Below, piece after piece: positions 53,473-64,000 of a stretch of 64,000 nt of DNA. The notes below the pieces were generated by a model. It was not told where the DNA came from, ran no database searches, and saw nothing but the letters and a program-made list of their open reading frames with translations. The position numbers were made by a program, and so were the translations under genes. Every line of letters starts with the position of its first letter. Within the stretch, counting starts at the first letter, position 1. This stretch comes from Lasiodiplodia sp. COLG20 (Eukaryota; Ascomycota; Dothideomycetes; Botryosphaeriales; Botryosphaeriaceae). The stretch covers positions 4,898,001 through 4,962,000 of the forward strand of contig VNWV01000002.1 in assembly GCA_009801085.1 (NCBI GenBank), in the 5' to 3' direction.

Positions 53473-54581
53473 GACAGAAAAAAAAAAAGAAAAAATCGGG
53501 TCGGATTTACGGTCCTGTATACACAGGCCCCACCGGTGCCCCTGCAAAACCCCTTTTCAGGAATTTTCCCCCTCTACCCCAGCTGGGAAGGTGGTGGTGT
53601 GTAATAGCATGAGGTTCAAGACCAATACCTACTACACACCGCACCATAGGCCCCTTACGGAGACCCTTAGGTACAAGGCCACCTCACTAGCATTGTTTAT
53701 AACCAACTGGATGGAACACGGGGAAGAGATGTAGGGACGAAGAAGGTTTCTGCCCAACCAGGTATTTTTAATGCTTTATATCATGCGATTACGTTTTTTT
53801 ATCGACGCCGCAAAATGTACATAGGAAGTTTCTCTGCCACCTTTCGAAATCTCGGTGAATCGAATCTACCCTCGCACATACGATCAACATCAAGGGATTG
53901 CAGAGACGGATGAAACCGGGGGGATCTGCCGTCAATACTGAAGATGAGTGTGGGGAGCAGGCCTTCTGTACTACATTGACAGCTGGGGTACTTCCCCTTC
54001 CGGCGATGCCGGCAGCACAGGACTCCTCGCCTCCAGATTTTCGCTCTCACGAACCCTCGCGCAGGATCATAGGAGCGGGAATTATCATCGCAAGGTCAGC
54101 TCCCCTTCACGACCATTATTGGGGACGTGCAACTCACAGGTGTGATGTTGCGCAGATGAAGTCCAGCGCTATCAAGGATCGAATAGTCTGCTAACAGCCA
54201 ATAGAAGCTCGCGTTTCTCCTACAGCTGCGGCGCTGCTGTGCGCAGTCTGCTCTAGTTTTTCATCGCCTCTTCACTGGTCTAGAACATCTTCACGACCTT
54301 TTCGTCAGCCTTCAATCAGAGACATGCATGCAGGCTTGCCCAATGCCGTGTCACCACACTTTCCCGCAACAGTTTAACCAGAACGATGGGAACCCGTATA
54401 GTCTTCTAGTCGAGTAGTGCAAGAAACTTGATTTCCAATTATAAAAAGAACTGACATTCCCCGACGTTACCCAGTACAGCGCGGGTTTCAAAAAAGCTGT
54501 TTTTCTTTCGGCTTATATGCGTTAATCCCTGCTTGCTCGCTGCAGGACAACGGAAAGCAAAGCAGAGCAACGCAACCAACC
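53473..54581. other. intergenic, no gene seen
   Basis: No supported frame. An A-rich patch follows the stop directly (near 53480-53497). Confidence 0.45.
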
Positions 54582-56147
54582 ATGCCGCTCTTCCAACCGA
54601 CCCTCCACGCCCCGCCCGACGAACCCACCCTCGAGGACCACACCATCATCATCACGGGGTCCAACTCGGGCATCGGCCTCGAGACGGCGCGCCAGCTGCT
54701 GCTCCGCCGCGCGTCGACCGTCATCCTCGCCGTGCGCAACATCCACAAGGGCGAGTTGGCCAAGGCCTCGCTGCTGTCCGACCCGGCCATCCAGCATGCC
54801 AATCCGACCGCCGCCGTCGCCGTCATGGAGCTCGACATGGCCGACTACGACAGCGTCGCGCATTTCGCCGCGGCCGTCACGGCGACCCTGCCGCAGCTGC
54901 ACTTGCTCGTGCTGAATGCTGGATGCGGCGGCGTGGGGAATGCGGGAGGCGGCAAGAAGAATAGCGTCGTCGAGCGCAACAGCAGCGAGAGTAGCGCTAG
55001 CAGCAACGGGAGCAGCAGCGCGGGAGGCTCCTCGTCCTCATCATCCGGCGGCGGCGGTGGCGGTGGCGAGCGAAGCTGTGGAGGCGAAGGCGGAGGAGGA
55101 GGTGGTGGTGGTGGCGCAAGAGTAGGAGGTGGCGGCGCGGGAACTGGTGGTGGTGAAAGCAGCACAGAAATCAACAACACCAACAACAGGCACGAGCGCA
55201 CGCTACAGGTCAACTACCTGTCCAACGTGCTGCTCCTGCTCGCGCTGCTGCCCCTGCTTCGTGCGACGGCCGCCCTTTGCGGCCGCCCCTCGCGCGTCAC
55301 CTGGACCGGCAGCCGCGCCCACGCCCTTACCGCCCGCACCAGCGTCGCCCACCTCGCCCCCTTCCGTCCCGGCGACTCGGTCCTGGGTCGCCTCGACCAG
55401 GCTGCTGCGGAGGTCGACGACCACAATCGCGGGCAGCGCCGTCGCCGCCGCCGTGGCGAGTCGCCGGGGGGTGAGCGCAACCACCACCATCACCACCACC
55501 CCCAGCAGCGGGAGGAGGTGGGGGAGAAGGAGGAGGGAGCGAGGAACGGAGGAGGTGGAGGTGGAGGGAAGAGGTTGCAGCAGTGGCGGCACTACTTCGA
55601 CCCCTTTACGCGGTACGCTGATAGCAAGTTGCTTGCCGTGTTCTTTTTGTACGAGCTGCGGCGCCGGTTGGGGGTGCTGGAGGACGGGGAGGGCGGCGGG
55701 GTGGTGGTGAATATGTTTTGCCCCGGCATGGTGGATACCCGGATTGGTGATGCGCTGCCGTGGTATCTACGATTGCCGTGGAATGCGATGAAGGTCCTGC
55801 AGGCGCGGAGCGTGGAGCAGGCGGGTTGGGTGGCTGTTAATGCGGCCGTGGTGGCGGGGGAGGAGTCGCATGGGAGGTTCTTGGGTGATATGGAGGTCTT
55901 TGAGTGAGTGTTGTACCCTCCCCTTGACGATGTTGATCGGTGATGCTGACTGTGGAGGGAAAGGGAGACAGACTTTATCAAGAGCGAGGATGGGAGGAAG
56001 ATTCAGGCGATGCTTTGGGAGGAGACGACGGCGGAGATGTCGAAGCTGATGGAAGTGCCGGAGTGGATGAAGAGCGGTGGAGGATCCGAACATGAGATTG
56101 TCAGCGAGAAGAATCTTATGATGCAAGCTGACATGTCAGACAGGTAA
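54582..56147 (+). CDS. short-chain dehydrogenase with large low-complexity inserts
   Basis: Two exons, 54582-55903 and 55964-56147, with a 60-bp intron (GTGAGT...GAAAG), give 501 residues; this acceptor keeps VFEETDFIKSEDGRKIQ in frame with the C-terminal LWEETTAEMSKL. NAD(P)-binding TGSNSGIG is at 25-32, then LHLLVLNAGC (about 105-114). The family catalytic residues are present: Asn210 in QVNYLSN, Ser243 in TWTGSRAH, Tyr344 and Lys348 in YADSK. Between NAG and Asn210 sits a stretch of about 88 residues of Gly, Ser and Asn, and between Ser243 and Tyr344 a second one (280-330) with Arg, His and Gly runs. Usual fungal members are about 320-340 residues, so the excess is the inserts. Substrate unknown. 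Confidence 0.83.
54982..55200 (+). repeat. Gly/Ser-coding low-complexity DNA
   Basis: Impure GGC/GGA/GGT and AGC trinucleotide runs inside the dehydrogenase gene, with a second similar block near 55440-55580. Confidence 0.75.
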
Positions 56148-56569
56148 CAAGTCGAGATATCTGCGAAGAGATTGTGCCGCTGGGATTGTTAGACGAGTAT
56201 TTCGGTATCGTTTTCGATGTTCCGGCGAGCGTTTTGATCGGATGCAGATTCTTTACCAGTGATGCTTCTCTTCACCATGTTTTGCTTCTTAGCACTGCAC
56301 TTCAGGAATTACTCGCATGTCCATCTCATGATTTTGGGGGGTAGCTTACATGCGCAATCGACGTAATGGCCTATGGGAAGTCGGCTCATTCATTACCCCA
56401 CACTTCGCTCCTGCTTCCAGCCAGCTGCGTCCAGGCCTGCCAATGCAGCGCCACGTAGACCCTTGATCGTCTCTTATCATCTTTCAAACTTCCGTAGCTC
56501 TTTGCTGACGAGGCTGAAATTCAGCCTCATTCAAACAACGTTCATAAACCAACCAGTCTCTCCTGAGTC
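56148..56569. other. intergenic, no gene seen
   Basis: 3' flank of the dehydrogenase and upstream region of the next gene. Confidence 0.5.
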
Positions 56570-57696
56570 ATGGCACCATCGTGGGAGTCATTTTCACATG
56601 TTAATCCAGAGGATTCTGCTCATTCACACACAATGGTCGAACCTACGAGCGCAATCTTGGCGATAATCCATATCGCATTGACGACAAGCAAAGAGCTGTC
56701 AGAAGCCATCTCAACCATGAACAACAGCAATGCAGAGGTCACCCGGGTTCACTCTGGTTTGATCATTCACACGGCTTTGCTCAGACAATTTCACTCGACA
56801 ATAGATAAAGCGAATTCGATCGGCGCAGAAATGGCTCAACATGATGACCTTGGGCAGAATGTGGTTAATGGAAACAAAATCATCATAGAGGAGATGAAGA
56901 AATTGGTCAGGGATCTCGGGCTTCCGAGCAGTGAAGACGTGGTCAACCCCTGGGACAGGTTTCTTTTCCGCTGGCGGTGGTATCTGTACAAACCAAAGAT
57001 GACGGCGCTGCGGCAGGAGCTGGATTCCATCAAAACTTCCATGACGCTATTCGTTTGCATGGTGGATCTTGAGAAGAAGATGAATGATCCAACTGAGCGA
57101 ATCAGTGAGGCTTGGTACGTCACGCCTGGACTTTTTTCCTAATTTGATGAGGCTGATTGTGTCACAGTATCACCCTCGAAGAGCAAATCTTTGAGCTGAA
57201 GAAATTGTTGAAGCTGCAGAAAAAAGAGATCCGAAAGACCCGGGAACGGCTCGATTACGTCGACGAGAAGAGAATGCCAGCTTTGACCGTCGACAGGCAG
57301 ATTTGGGATCTCGCGAACGAACAGCACCGAAGATTGGAGCCATTACGACGGCAAAGACGGATCGAACAGCTGGGACCACTGCAGACTCGATGGCCCAACG
57401 ATTCGGGAACTTCCTTTACATCTCAAGGTTCGCCATCTTACGCGCCATCACCGCCACCACCAGGTGACGGCCCCGTCGCATCGCCGCCCCCGCGTGAAGT
57501 TGTTTCTCCCCTGTCGGTACCACTTAGCTCACCTCCACCCCAGGGGATGCGAAGCCCAAGGATCCGAATTGTCCAAACGACTAGCTCGCCAAGATCGCAG
57601 GATATGGACGCCGTATCGTCAATAGGGACAGTCAATGCGGACGATATGCCGCAAAGAAGCGAGGTTAGCAAGCATACCTTAAAGACCGTGACCTGA
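56570..57696 (+). CDS. coiled-coil protein with fungal N-terminal-like domain
   Basis: Two exons, 56570-57114 and 57168-57696, with a 53-bp intron (GTACGT...TCACAG), give 357 residues; the splice restores SEACITLEEQIFELKKLL. An alternative ATG at 56633 (MVEPTSAILAIIHIALTTSK) begins directly with the helical domain. That segment resembles the hydrophobic N-terminal domain found on fungal NACHT/ankyrin-type proteins and on many small orphans. Then follow helices with KMTALRQELDSIKTSMTLFV, a coiled coil (about 183-210, EEQIFELKKLLKLQKKEIRK), and a Pro/Ser-rich tail (PPPPGDGPVASPPPREVVSP). No NTPase or repeat domain follows. A downstream extension through a 35-bp gap (57688-57722) is possible but too short for a normal intron. 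Confidence 0.65.
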
Positions 57697-58782
57697 AAGG
57701 TTCATGCTGACGGACGCAACAGTCTCCAAGGAGATGGCTTCGAGATCACCGCAGGCATCAAGAAGCAGGCGTTGAACATGAGCAGGTCTATCATGATAAC
57801 GGTCCGGAGAATGCTCCGCGGACGCGGGAGTCCTCTCGGAAAACACGAAGAGGCGAGGGAAGCCGGAAGCATCAGCATTAACGTCAAATTTTTGAAAAGG
57901 AAAACTTTGGAATGCTCAGATATCTCTTTAATGACTATGGTCTGTTTTATTTCAAGCCCTATACGTCAATCATAACAATTTGTGTAGCATGAAATCGGTA
58001 ATCGGAGTAAGATACAAGACCTCATTGAACTATCTTTGTGCTCATGTCATAGGTGGTTGAAGCTATCGTCCGGACGAGAATGTGAATTTAAAAATTCTAG
58101 TTACACGTCCGGACGATAGCTTCAGCTCCCCACATATGTTGTTTTTTTTAGGAAAATGCTGGGGCATGGTTAGGACCAGGGCCTTAGTATACTTCACGCT
58201 AGCCTTCGGCAGCGATAAGCCCCTGTACCAACAGCCTATCGCGCATGGCTCAGCCCCCATGGCCCCCAAACCCAGCTGAATCGAAGAGGGCTTTTCTAAT
58301 TGGTCGAGATTGATGACATAGCCCTCTTGTATTCCCTAGGCGAGACTGTATCGCTAGCGTTGCTGTACACCCCGGTGCGCTGTGTCTTTTTTTAGTCTGC
58401 GCTTGATTTAGCCGGTCAGCGAAAGGTGGCATGGTGGAATCATAGCTATTGACAGGACAACCTCTGATTGCTTGACTTGACGCGGTACAAGGTGTCGGCT
58501 GAACTCCAGTTGGGAGATGCAAGGGCCCTGTTCGAGCCAGCCACCGATCGTCGCGCGCTTGGCCGGAATCATGCGCAACCCTCTTTTGTATAGCTGTCGC
58601 CCATGGCATTAGTTCCTGTACTGCAAGAGCAAGGTAGAGATAGCCCCCATGGATCTCAATATAGAAAATGGTTCCATACTGAGGGGATGATCATCAAGCG
58701 CATGCCACATATAAACGCTGGCACTTCATTTCTGCTTTCTCCACCAGAAAGCCAGGACTTCATTGTCTTGATAATTTCGAAG
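57697..58782. other. intergenic with MITE copy I
   Basis: Apart from the palindromic element, a coding-like tail (57723 to about 57880) could be a further exon of the upstream gene. The ORF reading from 58603 has a weak N-terminal extension that lies before the preferred start of the next gene. Confidence 0.45.
58042..58227 (+). mobile_element. MITE-like element, copy I
   Basis: Inner arms GGTTGAAGCTATCGTCCGGAC and the complement of GTCCGGACGATAGCTTCAGC, AT-rich spacer, then ATGTTGTTTTTTTTAGGAAAA and CACGCTAGCCTTCGGCAGCG up to the right end ATAAGCCCCTGTA. The left outer end is not clear. Confidence 0.85.
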
Positions 58783-61182
58783 ATGGAAGATTACGCCACA
58801 ACCAACAGTGCGGCCAGCAACTACGAGATTGTCACGGGCTTTTGGACCAACTGGTCCCGTGGATTGGTCTTCGGACAAACTCTCACTCTCACACGGCGGG
58901 ATGGAGATCTTCTCATCGCTTTCATTGCACTCTTTGTCACCATTGTCGGCACAAGCTTCTGGAGGATCGTATGCTTCGGACTCCACACCACCTTCTCCAC
59001 CGACTCTACCCGCGATGGCGTCTACCACCAACGCCAGGCCATCCTGCGCAACTCTGCGAATGGAGCAAGTGGGCTATGCCGCTTCGCAAGCGCCATGTGG
59101 GCGTGGCGGAACCGAGACTCCAAGCCATTCCGTCGGATAGGCCCCCTCATCGTCTTCACCACACTCTTCATATTCGCCTTCGGCGTGGCCTCCGGCTTCT
59201 CATCTAAGGTCTCGACGGGCGTCGGCAACGAGGTGCTCATCCAGACGCCTGACTTCGGCATCAGCGTAGGGAAGAACCTCACGTGGGCACAGACGCTCAA
59301 AATCTGGTATCCTCTGTACTCGCGCACCGTGCTGTCGCATTCGACGTACGCACAGCAGTGCTACACGAACGACACGAGCACGGCCAACTGCAACAAGTAC
59401 GTCAAGCCAAGGTTGGACGCCCGCATTCAGCGCAACGCGTCGTGTCCCTTCGACGCCGACATGTGCATGCTCCCCGACCAGAACGTCTTGCTCGACACTG
59501 GACTGTTGGACTTTAACGACGACTTTGGCGTGAACCTCCCTCCGAAGTGGCGCTTCCAATACCGACAAACCATGCACTGTGCACCGATCGTGACGGACGG
59601 CTACAAGGAAGCCTTTCCGGAGAAGAATGAGACGTGGTACGGTGATGAAGACCGGACTTGGAAGAAACCGGCGCACACGGTGTACTACTACGGCCAGGCG
59701 CCGTTCGAGAACGTGACAAACGCGACTTACGAATATCAGACGGACATTCCGGATATGACCGTGAAGCTGAACACCGCGCCGGCGTTCTACAGCCTCGGGT
59801 GAGTAGACCTGACATTTGTTTAGCTGGCGATCACTGATGCCGTGGCTCCAAGGACACGTCAGGTATATGGATCCAACGGAACTGTAATGCCTGACTCCGC
59901 ATTTGATCCCATGCCTGCTCTCCGGCGTCCAGACGCGGACATGGTGCTCGTATTCCTCTCAGCCAACGAGATTGCCTACATCGGCCCTGTGAACGACCCC
60001 TGGTACTCAGCGAACGCGAAATATTCCCAGGTGAAAGAATACGAGAACGAGCACCCAGGGAAAATATGGACGTACTACAGAGACGAGCCGGCGTCGGTGC
60101 TCGGCTGCGTGATACAAAAGCAAATCTGCAACCCGCGCATGGCGGAGGACAAGCGCTGTACGCCATTGGGACCGACCGCAGACCTGTCCCAGAACCTCGA
60201 AACGATCGTCGAGGGCGACGGCGAGGCGTGGTGGCTGAAGCAACTGACCAAGCTGCTCCTCGTCACACTACCAGAGCTCTGGGACATTATCAACACACTG
60301 GGTAGCTCGTCGCTGAGCGCGTCGTTCAGCCTCACGAACGGCGTGCAGGCGGTGTTGCCGTCAGATCAGTGGCAGCGCGATGTCGAGCGGTGGCACTCGA
60401 TCATGATGGCGACCCTGCAGGGCAGTGCTGTTGAGGTAGCCGAGGGCCCGTCGGCGCCTGAGTTGCGTGCGGAGTTGCAGAAACCGACGAACAGTTGGGA
60501 AAGGGCGCTTTGCAGACGTCAGGTAGGTTTTGTTCCATTATCTTGAAGGGTGACTTTTGACCCTGCTGACTCTTCGCTCCAACAGAAAATTCTCTCCACC
60601 GCCCACAGCAATTTCTCCGTCTTCGGTCTCGCTTTCATATTCGTGACCGGCGGCCTCGCGATTCTCGTTTCCTGGCTTCTTGAGCCCATCATCGCTTTCG
60701 TCCAGCAACGCCGTAAGCTCGACTCGTACTCGCGCCTTGAGTGGTGCGCCAACGAGACGCTTCAGCTGCAACGGCTGGCGCATGAGGAGCTCGGCATGGG
60801 GACCTGGTCGAAGTGCGATGGGGACGTGCCGGTGACGGAGAAAGGGGAACGGCTAGCGGTGCTGGATCTGACAGACGTGACGCATCCAAGGCTGATAGCG
60901 AGGCCGATGGGATGGGAGGAAATTGTGGCCCAAGGACCTGTCGGAAGCACGGTAGAGACCAAGGACACGGGGAGCAGCACGGAAAGAGATGATAGCAGCT
61001 GTAAGGGGTGCGGTGGGAAAGGGGCGAGAGTCGATGTCGAGGAGATCAACTCGCCTTCGAGTTCGTCTACGTCGGGCAGTGATGACCGGCTCACTCTGGC
61101 CGAGGCCAGCTCATTATCATCGTCCCTGGACAACCGTCATATAGGCAACTGTCGACTCGAAGATGGGAGAGACGGGACGTAA
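58783..61182 (+). CDS. large fungal multi-pass membrane protein, function unknown
   Basis: Three exons, 58783-59798, 59853-60522 and 60586-61182, with introns of 54 and 63 bp, encode 760 residues. The start MEDYATTNSAASNYEIVTGF is chosen over an in-frame upstream ATG because the sequence becomes protein-like only there. Hydrophobic helices: LLIAFIALFVTIVGTSFWRI (about 43-62), RIGPLIVFTTLFIFAFGVAS (about 118-137) and VFGLAFIFVTGGLAILVSWL (about 574-593). A long Asn-glycosylatable region lies between helices 2 and 3, with Cys pairs (QCYTND, CPFDADMCM, MHCAPIV, GCVIQKQICNPR, RCTPL) that suggest disulfides outside the cytosol. The C-terminal tail is Ser-rich and cytosolic. This shape is common in filamentous fungi, but I know no assigned role. 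Confidence 0.8.
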
Positions 61183-61300
61183 GAGTGTGTAGGCAGGAAA
61201 GATGAATAACTGTCTGGGGTATCTTAACTTTTGATCGAAATTCCATGCAAGATGATGCTTCCTCAATGACCCACGCCTATTCTATGCATTTTCTTTTCAC

Positions 61301-62293
61301 TCATTTCTTCCCCTTCTTCTTTTTCTTCTTCCCAGAACTCCCTCCACCTTCAGCATTCGGCCGTCCCCACTTCTTCGCATGCTCCGCCTCAAACGCATCC
61401 TTCTCCTTCCGAAACAGCAGCATCGTCGCGCGCGCATCCTCCACACTGGAGTGCTCGCCGCCCTGAATCTCAACCCCAAGGTACTCCTTCGCCAGCTTCT
61501 TCAACGCAGGCGCCTTGCCCATGCTCAACTTCCGAAATGCCGGGTGGCGCGAAGTATCCCGAATATCGCGCTTCGAATGCGACAGCATCAACGCGCTCAA
61601 ATCGTTCTTAATCGCGTGTCCAACGAGTATGCGGCCCTCGAGCAATTCCGCGACGTCGCGCTGCACCTCGGCGAACGGCCGCGCGTAGCCCGGCCGCAGC
61701 AGGGCGGGCGTGATGCCCGAGACGGCGGTGCGGTAGTCGGTGACGGGCAGCTGCGGCAGCACGTACGAGTCGTACAGCTGCGCGCCGTGGTAGTCGACGA
61801 CGGACGCGCGCGCCAGCTGCGAGTCCTGGTCCGGCGTCGGCCCCACCCCGACCATCTCGCAGTCCAGCGCCACGTACTTGCCCGGCGTGATGTCTTGGGT
61901 GAGTCCGGCGTTGGGCACGTCCGACGGGTTCGTCGTGGTGCTGGGCAGTGTCGTGGTTGAGCGTGAGGGCAGATTGTATGCGGCGGCGACGTCGGCGACG
62001 GGGATGCCGTGGTCTTCGGCGAAGAGGGCGAGGGTGGCGGAGGGCGGAGCGGTGGAGGAGGAGGAGGTCGGCTTGGAGGAGTCTTGGGTGGTGGAGAGGA
62101 GGGAGCCCATCTTGCGCCTTTTGGATGGGTCTTTCGTGTTGGGTTTCGCGCGCTTGGTGACCTTGTAGGAGTCCTCTTTGGGGTTCTTGCGGCTGAGAAT
62201 TGGCTTCTTGTCTTTCGCTTCTTTCTTGGAGCTGCTGCCTTGCAGCTTCTGTTGCAGCTTCTTCCAGTTGCTGGACAGATCCTTGAGATCCAT
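61301..62293 (-). CDS. REX4: RNA exonuclease 4
   Basis: DEDDh 3'-5' exonuclease of ribosomal RNA maturation, nucleolar. Single-exon frame of 330 residues from MDLKDLSSNWKKLQQKLQ. A basic, disordered N-terminal part (KVTKRAKPNTKDPSKRRKMG) is followed by the catalytic domain: GKYVALDCEMVGVG (Asp144 and Glu146), ASVVDYHGAQLYDSYVLP, VTDYRTAVSGITP, LVGHAIKNDLSALML, DTSRHPAFRK and GGEHSSVEDARATMLLFR, with His and Asp of the DEDDh set. The C terminus GKKKKKKGKK is a nuclear/nucleolar signal. Divergent from Esa1, with starts 366 bp apart. Confidence 0.94.
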   Translation of the reverse strand: MDLKDLSSNWKKLQQKLQGSSSKKEAKDKKPILSRKNPKEDSYKVTKRAKPNTKDPSKRRKMGSLLSTTQDSSKPTSSSSTAPPSATLALFAEDHGIPVADVAAAYNLPSRSTTTLPSTTTNPSDVPNAGLTQDITPGKYVALDCEMVGVGPTPDQDSQLARASVVDYHGAQLYDSYVLPQLPVTDYRTAVSGITPALLRPGYARPFAEVQRDVAELLEGRILVGHAIKNDLSALMLSHSKRDIRDTSRHPAFRKLSMGKAPALKKLAKEYLGVEIQGGEHSSVEDARATMLLFRKEKDAFEAEHAKKWGRPNAEGGGSSGKKKKKKGKK

Positions 62294-62659
62294 CGTACAG
62301 GATCGCGGTCGCTGCGGGGCGTTCGGGGCAGCGAAGTGAAGACCGGGAAGGGCGTTCCAGTGCGGAGAATCTGGAGAAGCGCTGCAACAGCAGCAGAGCG
62401 CAATGGGCGGAAAACGAGGGTGATGCTGTTGGAGTCGCGTCTCTCGAAACTTTTCGACCGGCAGACGGAATTCGGGATCACGTGATGGAAAGCTCAGTCG
62501 CCGACTCGCCGATCGCCACCGGGAGGCGGTCCGCCAGGCTGGGCTCTGCGGTCGCGCTTTCACGGTCGCGTTTCATCACCAGCACGCGCGACCAGAAAAG
62601 CGACTGCATCATCGCCCTTTCATCGCCCATAATCCTCAGCTTGCCCTTCGCACCGGTCT
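62294..62659. promoter_or_regulatory. bidirectional promoter region REX4/ESA1
   Basis: 366 bp between two divergent starts with no other gene. Both products act in the nucleus. No specific factor site is called. Confidence 0.5.

Positions 62660-64000
<1,341 letters not shown>

Noticed and set aside
57688..57722. Possible third intron of the coiled-coil gene
   Set aside because: GT-AG ends and a branch-like GCTGACG exist, but 35 bp is below the usual minimum; kept only as an open alternative.

Overview
The window is nuclear DNA of a filamentous ascomycete (Pezizomycotina). Evidence: genes are cut by short GT-AG introns, mostly 46-80 bp, with CTGAC/CTAAC-like branch sites. tRNA-Leu genes carry introns. 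There is a HET-domain gene, a fungal rhodopsin-domain (SAT4/PTH11-like) gene and a LaeA-like methyltransferase. Housekeeping genes are fungal in type (PSAT, Dld1, FPGS, RNase H2C, TYW2, Rex4, Esa1). Class or genus cannot be fixed by eye; Dothideomycetes is only a guess. I rebuilt exon structures by reading frame across splice sites, so many genes span several ORFs.

Layout. 1-5 kb: gene-poor; two minus-strand tRNA-Leu genes (CAG, CAA), an AT-rich block and a relic of the tRNA flank. 5.4-12.7 kb, plus strand: phosphoserine aminotransferase, a low-complexity acidic/polyQ protein, a type II membrane glycosyltransferase-like protein. 13.9-16.6 kb: secreted type-B carboxylesterase and a small basic protein. 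17.4-18.0 kb: degenerate minisatellite. 18.6-23.9 kb: divergent D-lactate dehydrogenase (-) and folylpolyglutamate synthase (+). 23.9-27.7 kb: decayed stretch with a large inverted repeat and an 18-bp minisatellite. 27.7-37.5 kb: accessory genes (a broken and an intact copy of a multi-pass membrane protein, NmrA-like reductase, HET protein, cyclopropane-fatty-acid-synthase-like enzyme). 38.6-42.4 kb: RNase H2C, DUF4385 protein, TYW2. 42.6-49.2 kb: alpha/beta hydrolase, rhodopsin-domain protein, methyltransferase. 50.8-53.5 kb: divergent pair of related secreted proteins. 54.6-61.2 kb: short-chain dehydrogenase with large low-complexity inserts, a coiled-coil protein, a large membrane protein. 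61.3-64 kb: divergent Rex4 and the 5' part of Esa1.

The main unexplained element is a family of short palindromic repeats (nine copies in 64 kb). The core is two inverted arms ending in a CGTCCGGACG palindrome, and the best copies end TA-CAG...CTG-TA, as in Tc1/mariner-type MITEs. Two copies lie inside introns of predicted genes; the other seven lie in intergenic DNA, several just past stop codons. No operon-like cooperation is expected; the notable gene relations are bidirectional promoters (Dld1/FPGS, Rex4/Esa1, DUF4385/TYW2, the secreted pair) and the tandem membrane-protein duplication.
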